Assembly (NCBI GenBank): GCA_963668615.2
Contig: CAXXCL010000003.1
Location: forward strand, 682,001-746,000
Reading direction: 5' to 3'
DNA from: JAAYPI01 sp963668615
Lineage (GTDB): Bacteria > Bacteroidota > Bacteroidia > Bacteroidales > Paludibacteraceae
DNA length: 64,000 bases
The notes under the pieces are model-generated. The model was not told the origin of the DNA. It did no database searches and saw only the letters and a program-made list of their open reading frames with translations. Below are positions 18,346 to 27,661 of the stretch, piece after piece. Every line of letters begins with the position of its first letter. Position 1 is the stretch's first letter. Both the position numbers and the translations under genes were made by a program.

Positions 18346-18353
18346 CAAAAGTA
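18346..18353 (-). promoter_or_regulatory. Putative -7 element of enolase promoter
   Basis: Read on the minus strand this is TACTTTTG, which fits TAnnTTTG and lies 61 bases before the enolase ATG. A TTG at the expected -33 distance is not evident, so this is a half-supported promoter. Confidence 0.5.
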
Positions 18354-18456
18354 AGAAATATTTGCTTAGTGTAAAAGATTTTCAAACGTTAAATTTCAGG
18401 AAAAAGTATGTTCAAAACCCAGACTCCTTTTCTCAAAATTATGGCAAACGACGAAT

Positions 18457-19269
18457 TTACAATTCAGCTATCAACTCCTTCATTATCTGTGTCATTTTGG
18501 GTTGAACGTTATTGGCTATCTGTTGAACTTCTTCGTGCGTAACTTCTACAATTTTGCCCGGAACGCCCAAATCAGTAATGATGGACATGGCAAAAACTTG
18601 TATTCCACTATGCACCGCAACGATAACCTCAGGAACGGTAGACATCCCCACCGCATCAGCTCCGATAGTACGAAAATACGAATATTCGGAAGGGGTTTCG
18701 AAAGTAGGACCGGCTGTTCCTAAATAGACACCCTCCACTACCTTGATATTATTTCTTTGGGCTATTTTTTTTGCCTTTTCAATCAAACCCTTGGGGTAAG
18801 CTTTGCTCATATCAGGAAAACGAACGCCTAGTTCCCCGAAATTTTTCCCGCGTAATGGATTCTCAGGAAAAGTATTAATATGGTCTGTTATAATCATCAA
18901 GTCTCCAATTTCAAAATCAGGATTTACGCCTCCACTGGCATTCGATACGAGTAAAGTCTCTACACCCAGTGATTTCATTACCCTAACAGGGAAAGTAACT
19001 TCTTTCATCGAATAGCCTTCATAATAATGGAAACGTCCCTGCATAGCAAGAACTTCACAATTACCTAACTTTCCGATAATAAGTTTTCCACTATGTCCCT
19101 CTACGGTAGAAACAGGAAAATTCGGAATATCTTCGTATCGAATTTCTTGTTTGTCTGTAATTTGCGTAGCTAACTCACCCAATCCGGTTCCCAAAATAAT
19201 TCCCACTTTCGGGAAACGAGTCATTTTACTTTTTAGATAAGATGCTGTTTCGTTGATTTTTGCTAACAT
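18457..19269 (-). CDS. Purine-nucleoside phosphorylase (trimeric, class I)
   Basis: This 270-residue cytoplasmic enzyme of purine salvage phosphorolytically cleaves (deoxy)inosine/guanosine. Motifs seen: GIILGTGLGEL (phosphate loop), VEGHSGKL, VSNASGGVNPDFEIGDLMI, and the base-binding AGPTFETPSEY ... GADAVGMSTVPEVI. The family start is MLAKINETASYLKSK at 19269, which makes the gene overlap the last 44 bases of lpxK in another frame. A shorter start at 19224 (MTRFPKVG) would avoid the overlap but would remove a conserved helix. Confidence 0.94.
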   Translation of the reverse strand: MLAKINETASYLKSKMTRFPKVGIILGTGLGELATQITDKQEIRYEDIPNFPVSTVEGHSGKLIIGKLGNCEVLAMQGRFHYYEGYSMKEVTFPVRVMKSLGVETLLVSNASGGVNPDFEIGDLMIITDHINTFPENPLRGKNFGELGVRFPDMSKAYPKGLIEKAKKIAQRNNIKVVEGVYLGTAGPTFETPSEYSYFRTIGADAVGMSTVPEVIVAVHSGIQVFAMSIITDLGVPGKIVEVTHEEVQQIANNVQPKMTQIMKELIAEL

Positions 19270-20332
19270 AACTTTTAATTTTATTGTTAAATGTTGGTTG
19301 TCCTTCAAATAAAAAATTCACATTTAAGGGCAATGAATAAGTAAATGATTTAAGGCTTTCGGGATAAAGAGATTCGTCTATCAAACGAGCTGCATCTTTT
19401 TCGGTTATAACAATAAGTTTTTTCTCACTATTAATTGCTGAAAAAGTAGATGCGATAGTTTGAATATCATTAGCTGAAAAGAAATGATGATCAGGCAATG
19501 TAATTTGTTTGACATTACGGCTTATGCTAGCCAAAAAAGCTATTAATGGTTCAGGACGAGCAATACCTGTAACCAACAAAAGAGAGTATCCTTCCATCTT
19601 TATTTGTTCATGAGAAATTGTTTCCGACAAGGCAAAGACAGGTTGAAATGCGTCATATTTATAGTATGTGAAAAATAAATCCTGGTATGGGCGTGGATTT
19701 AAGGCTTTACTTATCTCTCGAGCCTCCATGGGATGAAGATCTTGAGGGCACTTTGTAACTATAAAAATGTCTGCTCTTTGTCTCTCGTGGGCAGGCTCAC
19801 GTAAATTTCCGGCAGGCAGCAAACAATCATCCGTAATCAGCCTATTATAATCTATCAATAAAACTGATATATTAGGCAATACAAAACGATGTTGAAAAGC
19901 GTCATCAAGCAAAATGACCTCTGTATCAGGATATTTTTGCAAAATCATTTTTATTCCGTTTCTTCTGTCTGCATCTACTGCCACAACGACATCCTTGAAT
20001 TTAGAATGTATTTGAAAAGGTTCATCTCCAATAATTTTAGCAGAAGAATACTCATCCGCAAACAAAAAACCTTTTGTTTTCCTTTTATAACCACGGCTCA
20101 ATACCGCTATCTTAAAATCATCTTTGAGTAAAGACGTCAAGTATTCTGCATGGGGCGTTTTCCCCGTACCACCAACAGTTATATTACCTATTGATATAAC
20201 AATCTTGTCATAACTCTCGGATGGCAAAATATTCCTATCAAACAACAAATTTCGCACACCCACCACCATGCCATAAATCCATGAAATAGGTAGAAGGAAG
20301 GATTTTATTTTTAAAGAATCATTGTTTACCAT
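19226..20332 (-). CDS. lpxK: Tetraacyldisaccharide 4'-kinase
   Basis: This 368-residue membrane-associated kinase phosphorylates the 4' position of the tetraacyl disaccharide to make lipid IVA in the lipid A pathway. The P-loop is GNITVGGTGKTPHAEYL near residue 50, followed by AVLSRGYKRKTKGF and the catalytic DDAFQHR. An N-terminal hydrophobic stretch (FLLPISWIYGMVVGV) anchors it to the inner membrane. Its start overlaps the end of sppA by 7 bases and its end overlaps the phosphorylase, so the three are probably co-expressed. Confidence 0.95.
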   Translation of the reverse strand: MVNNDSLKIKSFLLPISWIYGMVVGVRNLLFDRNILPSESYDKIVISIGNITVGGTGKTPHAEYLTSLLKDDFKIAVLSRGYKRKTKGFLFADEYSSAKIIGDEPFQIHSKFKDVVVAVDADRRNGIKMILQKYPDTEVILLDDAFQHRFVLPNISVLLIDYNRLITDDCLLPAGNLREPAHERQRADIFIVTKCPQDLHPMEAREISKALNPRPYQDLFFTYYKYDAFQPVFALSETISHEQIKMEGYSLLLVTGIARPEPLIAFLASISRNVKQITLPDHHFFSANDIQTIASTFSAINSEKKLIVITEKDAARLIDESLYPESLKSFTYSLPLNVNFLFEGQPTFNNKIKSYVSKNQRNSILSKK

Positions 20333-22074
20333 ATATGTGTTTCTTGTTCAATGCGTGCTTGTATCAATGTTTTGAAATTTTGTTCACTCAATTTTTTTAT
20401 CATTTTGTATTCATTTACAGGGAAATTACTCCGCATACGAGTTTCTACTGTTTCAAAACTATCCTCGAAGAGTTGCATGAAGAAACTTTCTTGTTTCGGC
20501 AATGAAACAACTTCATAGTCTTTTACTTTCGCTTTATTTGCAGCTATTCTCAGAGCATCTTCTAAACCTCCTATTTTATCGGCTAACCCATTTTTTACAG
20601 CGTCCATTCCCGACCAAACACGTCCACGGGCAAGAACTCTTATTGAATCTTCGGACATAGATCGTCCTGAAGCACATCTCTTCACAAACAAGTCATATCC
20701 CCTTTCTACATAAAGTTGCATCAATCGCTTCTCTTCTGGCGTCATCTCTCGAATAATAGTTGGAAAATCTGATTTGGCATACGTTTTTTGCACATCAAAA
20801 TCAACACCAATTTTTTGGGTAAGACCCGAAAAATCAGGTATAATTCCAAAAATACCTATAGAACCGGTGATAGTAGATGGCTGGCACACAATAGAGTCTG
20901 CTGTACAAGCAATATAGTAACCTCCCGAAGCAGCATAATCTCCCATCGAAACAACAAGAGGCTTTACTTTTTTGTACAAAAAGGCTTCTCTCCAAATCTG
21001 TTCTGCACCATAGGCACTTCCGCCGGGAGAATTAATCCGCAAAACAACCGCCTTGATGTCCTTGTCTTTACGAGCATCTGCAAGAGTTTTTGCTAACTCT
21101 TCGGAATCAATACCATCAGAACCTGCATCATCAATTCCTCCTACTGCATATATTACAGCTATTTTATTGCGACTCTTTTTTACATTTTCCCCTGATGAAA
21201 TGTAATCAGATAAAGAAATAAGTGATTTTTCCTCATCAAATGTCTTACCTACCTTTTGTTCTAAAAAGTGCCAGAATTGATCTTTGTAAAGAAGTCCATC
21301 CACCAAACCATATTGCACATATTTTGTCGGAGGTTGAAAGAACATTGATTCTTCTGCATACGCATTAATCTTCTCTCTGGATATTTTTCTATCTGTAGCT
21401 ATTCCGAGACTGACATTATCCCAAGTCGAATGTAAAAGAGCCATTGTTTGCTCTTTATTTTCTGTGCTCATTTCAGAACGAGAATAAGTTTCAGTAGCTC
21501 CCTTATATTCCCCAACCTTTGCAATCTGTATTTTTATTCCCAATTTTTCAAATATATTCTTAAAAAAAACGGGGGTGGCTGCAAGACCTCTCAAATCGAT
21601 AGAACCCGATGGATTAATAAAAATCTTATCAGCAACGGTGGTTAAGTAATATACATTTTGAGAGAACATTCCTCCATAAGCGATTACAAATTTCCCCGAG
21701 GACTTAAAATCCATCAAGGCTCCTCTAATTTCTTCTATAGAGGCATTTCCTGAAGATAATACACCAGCTTCTAAATATATCCCTTTAATTTTATCATCTG
21801 TCTTCGCCATCTTTATGGCAAATAAAATATCGCTGAGGGCTATCTCTTCGGAATTTTCAGAAAAATAACTATAAAAAGGATTTTCTTTCGATCTTTCTAC
21901 CAATACACCATTTAAGCAAATATGAAGTAAGGAATTATCTTTCACTTCCGTTTTCTCAGAAGAAACTGCCAAAACGCATCCCCAAATCAAAAAAGCGGAA
22001 AGAAAGAAAACGATTACGGACGACAGAAAAAAGCCCAAACAAGAGGCAAATGTAAATTTAAAAAACTGCTTCAT
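20326..22074 (-). CDS. sppA: Signal peptide peptidase SppA, 67K type
   Basis: This 582-residue S49 protease degrades cleaved signal peptides in the inner membrane. An N-terminal membrane helix is followed by two tandem S49 domains. The general-base lysine is in VGEYKGATETY of the first domain, and the nucleophilic serine is in MGDYAASGGYYIAC of the second, preceded by RINSPGGSAYGAEQI. The two-domain length matches the E. coli type rather than the short archaeal/Bacillus type. It is the first gene of the run sppA-lpxK-phosphorylase. A TATCTTTG -7 element lies upstream at 22129-22136 (minus strand). Confidence 0.94.
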   Translation of the reverse strand: MKQFFKFTFASCLGFFLSSVIVFFLSAFLIWGCVLAVSSEKTEVKDNSLLHICLNGVLVERSKENPFYSYFSENSEEIALSDILFAIKMAKTDDKIKGIYLEAGVLSSGNASIEEIRGALMDFKSSGKFVIAYGGMFSQNVYYLTTVADKIFINPSGSIDLRGLAATPVFFKNIFEKLGIKIQIAKVGEYKGATETYSRSEMSTENKEQTMALLHSTWDNVSLGIATDRKISREKINAYAEESMFFQPPTKYVQYGLVDGLLYKDQFWHFLEQKVGKTFDEEKSLISLSDYISSGENVKKSRNKIAVIYAVGGIDDAGSDGIDSEELAKTLADARKDKDIKAVVLRINSPGGSAYGAEQIWREAFLYKKVKPLVVSMGDYAASGGYYIACTADSIVCQPSTITGSIGIFGIIPDFSGLTQKIGVDFDVQKTYAKSDFPTIIREMTPEEKRLMQLYVERGYDLFVKRCASGRSMSEDSIRVLARGRVWSGMDAVKNGLADKIGGLEDALRIAANKAKVKDYEVVSLPKQESFFMQLFEDSFETVETRMRSNFPVNEYKMIKKLSEQNFKTLIQARIEQETHIW

Positions 22075-22128
22075 GCACTCAAATTATTGATTTAACGACA
22101 AGTTAAAAACTGCCAACTACGCTAAGAA

Positions 22129-22169
22129 CAAAGATAGTGTTTTGCACGAAGATACTATTTTTTTCGTGC
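22129..22169. promoter_or_regulatory. sppA -7 element and adjacent inverted repeat
   Basis: The minus strand reads TATCTTTG at 22129-22136, about 55 bases before sppA. Next to it GCACGA (22144-22149) and TCGTGC (22164-22169) form an inverted repeat followed by TTTTT on the plus strand. Since it lies upstream of both divergent promoters, it looks more like a protein-binding site than a terminator. Confidence 0.5.
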
Positions 22170-22209
22170 CTTTTTATAAAAATTATGAAAGAAAAACTTC
22201 TAATAATGA

Positions 22210-22240
22210 AACTTGTTCTATTATAAAAAATATATTACTT
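22210..22240 (+). promoter_or_regulatory. Bacteroidetes-type promoter of ilvE
   Basis: TTG at 22210-22212 and TACTTTTG at 22233-22240 are 20 bases apart, a full match to the phylum consensus. The resulting leader before the ilvE ATG would be about 85-90 bases. I see no leader peptide or attenuator hairpin in it. Confidence 0.78.
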
Positions 22241-22334
22241 TTGCACCTATCTACACTGATCAACAGGGTTTATACTATTTTATACAAAGACTCTTCCTGG
22301 TTTTGTGCATCAACTAATTTAAGAAAAAGAAAAA

Positions 22335-23354
22335 ATGGAAAAAATTAATTGGTCAGAGCTTTCTTTCGGTTACATGCCAACTGATTGTAATATTCGCTGT
22401 TCGTATAAAGACGGGGCTTGGGGCGAATTGGAAAAACACACTGATGAATATCTAACCATGCACATGGCAGCAACTTGTTTGCACTATGGACAAGAAGCTT
22501 TCGAAGGGCTCAAAGCTTTTAAGGGAAAAGATGGTAAAATACGCGTATTTCGCATAGATGAAAATGCCAAAAGAATGCAATCTTCTTGTGATGGTATTAT
22601 GATGGCAAAATTCCCTATCGAAAAATTCAAAGAAGCCGTTATTATGGCAATCAAAGAAAACGAACGTTTCGTTCCTCCTTACGAAAGCGGTGCGTCTTTG
22701 TACATTCGCCCTCTGATTATAGGGATGAGTGCACAAGTAGGCGTTAATGCTGCCAAAGAATATCAGTTTATACTGTTTGTTACCCCGGTAGGACCATACT
22801 TCAAGGGAGGCTTCCAAACAACTCCATTTGTCATATTCCGTCAATACGATAGAGCAGCTCCGCTTGGAACAGGCACTTATAAAATCGGCGGAAATTATGC
22901 CGCCAGCTTATTGGCAGGACAAAAAGCTCATGATATGGGGTATTCTAATTGCTTCTATTTAGACGCTAAAGAAAAAAAATATATCGATGAGTGTGGTGCC
23001 GCTAACTTTTTTGGTATCAAAAACAACACATACGTCACGCCTAAATCGACATCTGTTTTACCTTCTATTACGAACAAAAGCCTGATGGTTTTGGCAAAAG
23101 AATTGGGGATGAAAGTTGAACAAAGACCTATACCGGAAGAGGAGCTTTCTACATTTGAAGAGGCTGGTGCTTGCGGAACAGCAGCTGTTATTAGTCCGAT
23201 TGAACGCATTGATGATGTGGAAAAAAACAAATCATACATATTTTCTCCTGACGGCAAACCGGGCGTTATGAGTGAAAAGCTATACAAAAAATTGCGTGCA
23301 ATCCAATACGGCGAAGAACCTGACAAATATGGTTGGATTACCATTGTAGAATAA
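22335..23354 (+). CDS. ilvE: Branched-chain amino acid aminotransferase
   Basis: This 339-residue fold-type IV PLP enzyme catalyses the last step of leucine, isoleucine and valine synthesis. Key segments are HYGQEAFEGLKAF, YIRPLIIGM, the PLP lysine in LGTGTYKIGGNYAASLL, the glutamate region DECGAANFFGI, and EEAGACGTAAVISPI. The length fits the larger eukaryote-like branch of the family, common in Bacteroidetes. A strong promoter precedes it and aroQ follows 25 bases after the stop in the same direction. Confidence 0.95.
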   Translation: MEKINWSELSFGYMPTDCNIRCSYKDGAWGELEKHTDEYLTMHMAATCLHYGQEAFEGLKAFKGKDGKIRVFRIDENAKRMQSSCDGIMMAKFPIEKFKEAVIMAIKENERFVPPYESGASLYIRPLIIGMSAQVGVNAAKEYQFILFVTPVGPYFKGGFQTTPFVIFRQYDRAAPLGTGTYKIGGNYAASLLAGQKAHDMGYSNCFYLDAKEKKYIDECGAANFFGIKNNTYVTPKSTSVLPSITNKSLMVLAKELGMKVEQRPIPEEELSTFEEAGACGTAAVISPIERIDDVEKNKSYIFSPDGKPGVMSEKLYKKLRAIQYGEEPDKYGWITIVE

Positions 23355-23379
23355 ATTTCGTTAAAAAAAGCCCTGAAAT

Positions 23380-23796
23380 ATGCAAATAGTCATCATCAAT
23401 GGCCCCAATCTCAACTTGCTGGGAACAAGGGAACCGGAAATATATGGAAATTCAACTGTTGAGGAATACTTAAAAATATTGATAGCTGAATTTCCTTCTG
23501 TTGACTTTGTGTATTTCCAGTCAAACATAGAAGGCGAAATTATTAATAAATTACACGAAGTGGGATTTTCTGCGGATGGAATTATTCTGAATGCAGGAGC
23601 TTACACGCACACCTCAATTGCTATTGGAGATGCTATAAAAGCAATTAAAACACCGGTGGTAGAAGTTCATCTTTCCAATGTGTTCGCTCGTGAGTCGTAC
23701 CGCCATGAATCCTTCTTAACACCTGTTTGCAAAGGCTGCATTTCAGGCTTCGGAATGCAATCTTACAAACTTGCTGTTCAAAGTTTTATTCAATAA
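23380..23796 (+). CDS. aroQ: 3-dehydroquinate dehydratase, type II
   Basis: This 138-residue dodecameric enzyme converts 3-dehydroquinate to 3-dehydroshikimate in aromatic amino acid synthesis. The characteristic start IINGPNLNLLGTREPEIYG contains the catalytic loop Arg and Tyr. NAGAYTHTSIAIGDAI and VEVHLSNVFARESYRHES supply the active-site Asn and His and the substrate contacts. It probably shares the ilvE transcript, giving a small amino-acid synthesis operon. Confidence 0.96.
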   Translation: MQIVIINGPNLNLLGTREPEIYGNSTVEEYLKILIAEFPSVDFVYFQSNIEGEIINKLHEVGFSADGIILNAGAYTHTSIAIGDAIKAIKTPVVEVHLSNVFARESYRHESFLTPVCKGCISGFGMQSYKLAVQSFIQ

Positions 23797-23906
23797 ATTT
23801 TCATTCATTTTACTCTTTCCCTAAAAAATCGGCAAAACTTTACCTGATAAATTAAACTTTTGTTCTCAAATAAGGTCAAAATGCCACAATGAAAATTTAT
23901 TACATA

Positions 23907-26342
23907 ATGAAGAAAAATATTTTTCTCTTCTTGTTTTTGCTTTTCTTTACAACCATTTCGGCTCAAAATCAAGGAAAAATCTTCGGAAAAATCACAGATA
24001 GTTCTGCAGCTCCTTTAGAATATGTAAATGTTGCAGTGTATGCAAAAAATGCATCAGCACCTATAAATGGTGTACTTTCTAACAGCAAAGGCGAATTTGT
24101 TTTTACAAATATAGCTTATGGTGCATATACCGTCAAAGTATCCTTTGTAGGTTATAAAACGATTGAAAGAACCGCATTCATCACAAAAGAAAAAACCACG
24201 AATAACGTAGGAAACATTATTTTACGAGAAGATTCAAAAATAATGGACGAAGTACAAGTAGTAGGTCAAAAATCAGGAGTATCTTTCGAAATAGACAAAA
24301 AAGTGTTTACGGTTGACCAAAGCATAATGGCTCAGGGGGCTTCAGCTACGGATGTATTGCAAAATATTCCATCTGTTACTGTTGATACAGAAGGAAACAT
24401 CTCCTTGAGGAACAACTCTTCTGTAGAAATCTGGATTAATGGCAAACCTTCGAATTTGACGGATGAAGACAAAGGTCAAGTATTAGAACAATTACCTGCT
24501 GAAACAATTGACAAAATAGAAGTGATGACAAATCCGTCTGCCAAACATAGTGCCGAAGGAAGTGCTGGAATTATCAATATTGTACTAAAAGAAAATCGTC
24601 GCAAAGGCTATTTGGCTAGTGTAAACAGTAGTCTCTCGTACACTGAAGAAGGAAAATTAAGTGGTTCTTTAGGAGGAAATTTGATGTCTAGTGGCAGTAA
24701 ATTTGATATAAATGCAAATGCCTCATTGCGTTCCGGAAACTCTGTTGGAGGAGGATATAACAACCGTGCAACTATCGATGGAACAGACACCATTTCCCAT
24801 CTCAATCAAACAAATGAATCCGGCAACGATAAATTAAGTGGATTTCTAAAAGGAGAAATTATTTATCACATTAACAAAAAAAATGATATCGGAATTGATG
24901 CTTTTGGGATGTTAGGAAAAAATAATTCCTATAACGACATCAATTATTCCTATTTAGACAGCAATAGAGACACCACCAAGACAAGGGACAGAGACACAAA
25001 ATCTTCAAACAATCGCATTTATTACAACACATCCATTGATTACAAACATTTTTTTGAGAAAGATAAAAACGAACTATCTTCTTCCATTAGCTACGTAAAA
25101 AGATCTAACGAAAGCAACAATTGTTACAATACCTCGGATTATGCTGCAAATGGCTCTTTTATTGATGGATCAAAAACATATCAAAAACAGTCATCGGACA
25201 AAAATACGGAACATTTTTCTTGGAATACCGATTACTTAAATAAATTTACTTCAAACATAAAACTGGAAAGCGGGCTTAGTTTTAATTACGACAATTCCCT
25301 AAACAAAGATAGAACCTATGATTCGACATTTACATCAGAAGCATTAATCGAAGACACCACTCAATACAACGAGTTTACTTATGTACAACAAGTTTATGCT
25401 GCATATGCTACCTACGGACAAAAAATCAAAAATTTTAGCTTTCAACTTGGTCTTAGAGGTGAAGAAACATTCACCAATGCTGAGAACCATACAAAATCAT
25501 ATTTTTATCTATTTCCGACTTTGTTTTTGTCTCAAACATTGCCGGCAGACAATCAGGTACAACTAAGTTATACCCGTCGTATAAATAGACCAAGAGGAAT
25601 GCAATTGGATAATTTTAAAAATAAAACAGATGCTTACAACATTTCCTACGGGAATCCGGATTTGATGCCGGAACTTGCCAATGCATTGGAATTTAATTAC
25701 CTAAAAAATTGGCAACAAGGTCATACCATTTCGGCTTCTGTATATTATCGTTATACATCCGATGTCATACAAAGTGTGAGAAAAATGGAAAATGAAGTCA
25801 TGGAAACAACTTATGAAAACATAACCTCATCGCAGGCCGCAGGGGTTGAACTAATTGCAAAAGACAAATTATTCAATAACAAACTGGACTTAACGACCAC
25901 ACTAAATGGGTATTATTCAAAATTAGCAGGCAACGAAGAATATGACATTGCCTCAACAGAAAAAATCTCTTGGAATGCAAGAATGAATGCGAATATCATT
26001 CTTGGGAGAAACCTTTCTGGACAAATTACAGGCAACTATAACTCACCACAATTAATATCTCAAGGAACACAAAACGAGTCTTATAGGGTAGACTTAGGCC
26101 TAAAAAAATCATTTTTTGACCAAACATTCAACGTAAGCTTATCTGTAAAAGATTTGTTAGATTCTCAGCGAACCAAAAGTATAACTTGGGGAAAAAATTT
26201 CTATCAGGAAAGTGAAAACACCTTTTCAGGAAGATCTTATCGATTGAGCCTTACCTATAATTTTGGAAACATGAAAATGAAGAAAAATCAAAAAAATCAA
26301 AAATCTTCTGATGAAGGCATCGAAGAGAATGGCGATTTATAG
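23907..26342 (+). CDS. TonB-dependent-receptor-like outer membrane beta-barrel protein
   Basis: This protein of about 811 residues has a signal peptide (MKKNIFLFLFLLFFTTISAQ) and an N-terminal carboxypeptidase-regulatory-like beta-sandwich (GKIFGKITDSSAAPLEYVNV, ~residues 25-105). A plug domain follows (DVLQNIPSVTVDTEGNISLR ... EVMTNPSAKHSAEGSAGIIN), then a large C-terminal barrel rich in Asn and aromatic residues. This is the OMP_b-brl_3 branch of receptors, which carry no SusD partner. The ligand is unknown. I place the start at the second ATG, directly before the signal peptide, rather than at 23889. The unusually basic C-terminal tail (KMKKNQKNQKSS) extends past the expected final barrel strand. 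Confidence 0.88.
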   Translation: MKKNIFLFLFLLFFTTISAQNQGKIFGKITDSSAAPLEYVNVAVYAKNASAPINGVLSNSKGEFVFTNIAYGAYTVKVSFVGYKTIERTAFITKEKTTNNVGNIILREDSKIMDEVQVVGQKSGVSFEIDKKVFTVDQSIMAQGASATDVLQNIPSVTVDTEGNISLRNNSSVEIWINGKPSNLTDEDKGQVLEQLPAETIDKIEVMTNPSAKHSAEGSAGIINIVLKENRRKGYLASVNSSLSYTEEGKLSGSLGGNLMSSGSKFDINANASLRSGNSVGGGYNNRATIDGTDTISHLNQTNESGNDKLSGFLKGEIIYHINKKNDIGIDAFGMLGKNNSYNDINYSYLDSNRDTTKTRDRDTKSSNNRIYYNTSIDYKHFFEKDKNELSSSISYVKRSNESNNCYNTSDYAANGSFIDGSKTYQKQSSDKNTEHFSWNTDYLNKFTSNIKLESGLSFNYDNSLNKDRTYDSTFTSEALIEDTTQYNEFTYVQQVYAAYATYGQKIKNFSFQLGLRGEETFTNAENHTKSYFYLFPTLFLSQTLPADNQVQLSYTRRINRPRGMQLDNFKNKTDAYNISYGNPDLMPELANALEFNYLKNWQQGHTISASVYYRYTSDVIQSVRKMENEVMETTYENITSSQAAGVELIAKDKLFNNKLDLTTTLNGYYSKLAGNEEYDIASTEKISWNARMNANIILGRNLSGQITGNYNSPQLISQGTQNESYRVDLGLKKSFFDQTFNVSLSVKDLLDSQRTKSITWGKNFYQESENTFSGRSYRLSLTYNFGNMKMKKNQKNQKSSDEGIEENGDL

Positions 26343-26388
26343 AAAAAATCATATATCTTTGCTTTTAGTATACTAAAAACAAACGGAT

Positions 26389-27162
26389 ATGAAAAAATTT
26401 ATATTTTTAACTACTGCACTTTTAGCTTTCTCAACGGTCTCAGTTTTTGCTCAAATTGGGGTTCCATCGGTAAAAAACGTTAAGGGTCCGGACAAAGATA
26501 AAGTTGAAGTTTATTCTATTACTTTCACTTACCCTGCCGAAGATATTGCTGCGGCTATAAAAGAAAGACTCGAAAACGAAGGACTTTCTGGCAAAAAAGA
26601 AAAAAACAACTTTGTTTCCTACAAAGGCGTCCGCTATAATTATTTGTGGGACAAAACATTCGATTTCTACATCAGTATTACAGGATCAAAAACAGCAGGA
26701 ACAATTGACCTATTAGTATCTCAAGGTTATGATAACTATGTGGATGTCAAGAATGACGACATGGAAAAAAAAGCTAGTAAATGGCTGCTTAGCCTAGAAC
26801 AAACCATCAAAGAATATCGTTATAAAGTAGCTTTAACCAAAGAAACCGAAGGAAAGGAAGAAACCACCAAGACATTGGCAAAGCTAGAAAAAGAACAAAA
26901 GAAATATGAAAACTTTTTGCGTAAAAACGAAGAAAAACAAAAAGCTTTCGATGCAAAAAAGACAATTGTCAAAGGAGGAGAGATTCCTACAATAAACAAC
27001 GAAACTTTCCAAAAAGAAAAAAAAGAACTTGAAAAAATACAAGAAGAAAAAAACAAATACCAATACAAATTAGAAGAAGTAAAAAGAAAAATTTCCATGA
27101 CTCAAACTGATTTAAAAAATAGAGAAAAATCAATTGACGAATTAAAGCAAGCCAAACCTTAA
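26389..27162 (+). CDS. Exported protein with C-terminal coiled coil, function unknown
   Basis: This 257-residue protein has a signal peptide (MKKFIFLTTALLAFSTVSVFAQ). It then has an alpha/beta domain of about 130 residues (YSITFTYPAEDIAAAIKERL ... LLVSQGYDNYVD), and a Lys/Glu-rich coiled coil from about residue 140 to the end. I recognise no family. A TATCTTTG -7 element lies at 26354-26361, in the short gap after the receptor gene, so it may have its own promoter. The stop overlaps the start of the following lipoprotein gene (TAATG), which implies that the two envelope proteins work together. Confidence 0.75.
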   Translation: MKKFIFLTTALLAFSTVSVFAQIGVPSVKNVKGPDKDKVEVYSITFTYPAEDIAAAIKERLENEGLSGKKEKNNFVSYKGVRYNYLWDKTFDFYISITGSKTAGTIDLLVSQGYDNYVDVKNDDMEKKASKWLLSLEQTIKEYRYKVALTKETEGKEETTKTLAKLEKEQKKYENFLRKNEEKQKAFDAKKTIVKGGEIPTINNETFQKEKKELEKIQEEKNKYQYKLEEVKRKISMTQTDLKNREKSIDELKQAKP

Positions 27163-27647
27163 TGATGAAGAAATATATTGTTTTAATTTCTATGACCATA
27201 TTGCTTTGGGGCTGTACCATTCCCGCTGATTATAACGACAATTTGGTAAGAGAACAAACAAAAACATTGGACTTAATTAGTAATCTCAATGCCAGTTTGA
27301 ACAAAAACGATTTAAAAAAGGCTCATGCAATTTGGTCAGAGGCCATAAAACAGGCAAAAGAATCGGCAAATAAAGTTAAACAAATGTCACCATTTCGAGA
27401 AGAGACAGGGTTACGGGATGCTATGGCTAACTTATTGGAATTTTATCAACTCACCCTCATAAAAGATTATCGAACTATTTTTGAAATCAAAAAATCTGCA
27501 CTAGCGGAAGAAGAAAAAAACGCTAAAATTAAATCAATTTTAGACCAAATAAGAAAAAAAGAAGCTGTACTAATCGAGTCTTTTAGAGAACAAGAAGTTT
27601 CTTTTGCAAGCGAATATGATATTCAACTTGTTTCTTTAGGCATATAA
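27162..27647 (+). CDS. Predicted lipoprotein, function unknown
   Basis: This 161-residue protein has a lipoprotein signal with lipobox LLWGC (Cys18). It should be lipid-anchored in the envelope. The remainder is helical and charged (LISNLNASLNKNDLKKAHAI ... ILDQIRKKEAVLIESF), resembling small helical-bundle periplasmic proteins. It is translationally coupled to the preceding coiled-coil protein by a one-base overlap; the second ATG at 27165 could equally be used. The kinase-RapZ gene starts 14 bases downstream, so it may be in the same transcript. Confidence 0.75.
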   Translation: MMKKYIVLISMTILLWGCTIPADYNDNLVREQTKTLDLISNLNASLNKNDLKKAHAIWSEAIKQAKESANKVKQMSPFREETGLRDAMANLLEFYQLTLIKDYRTIFEIKKSALAEEEKNAKIKSILDQIRKKEAVLIESFREQEVSFASEYDIQLVSLGI

Positions 27648-27661
27648 ATGATTAACGTACT

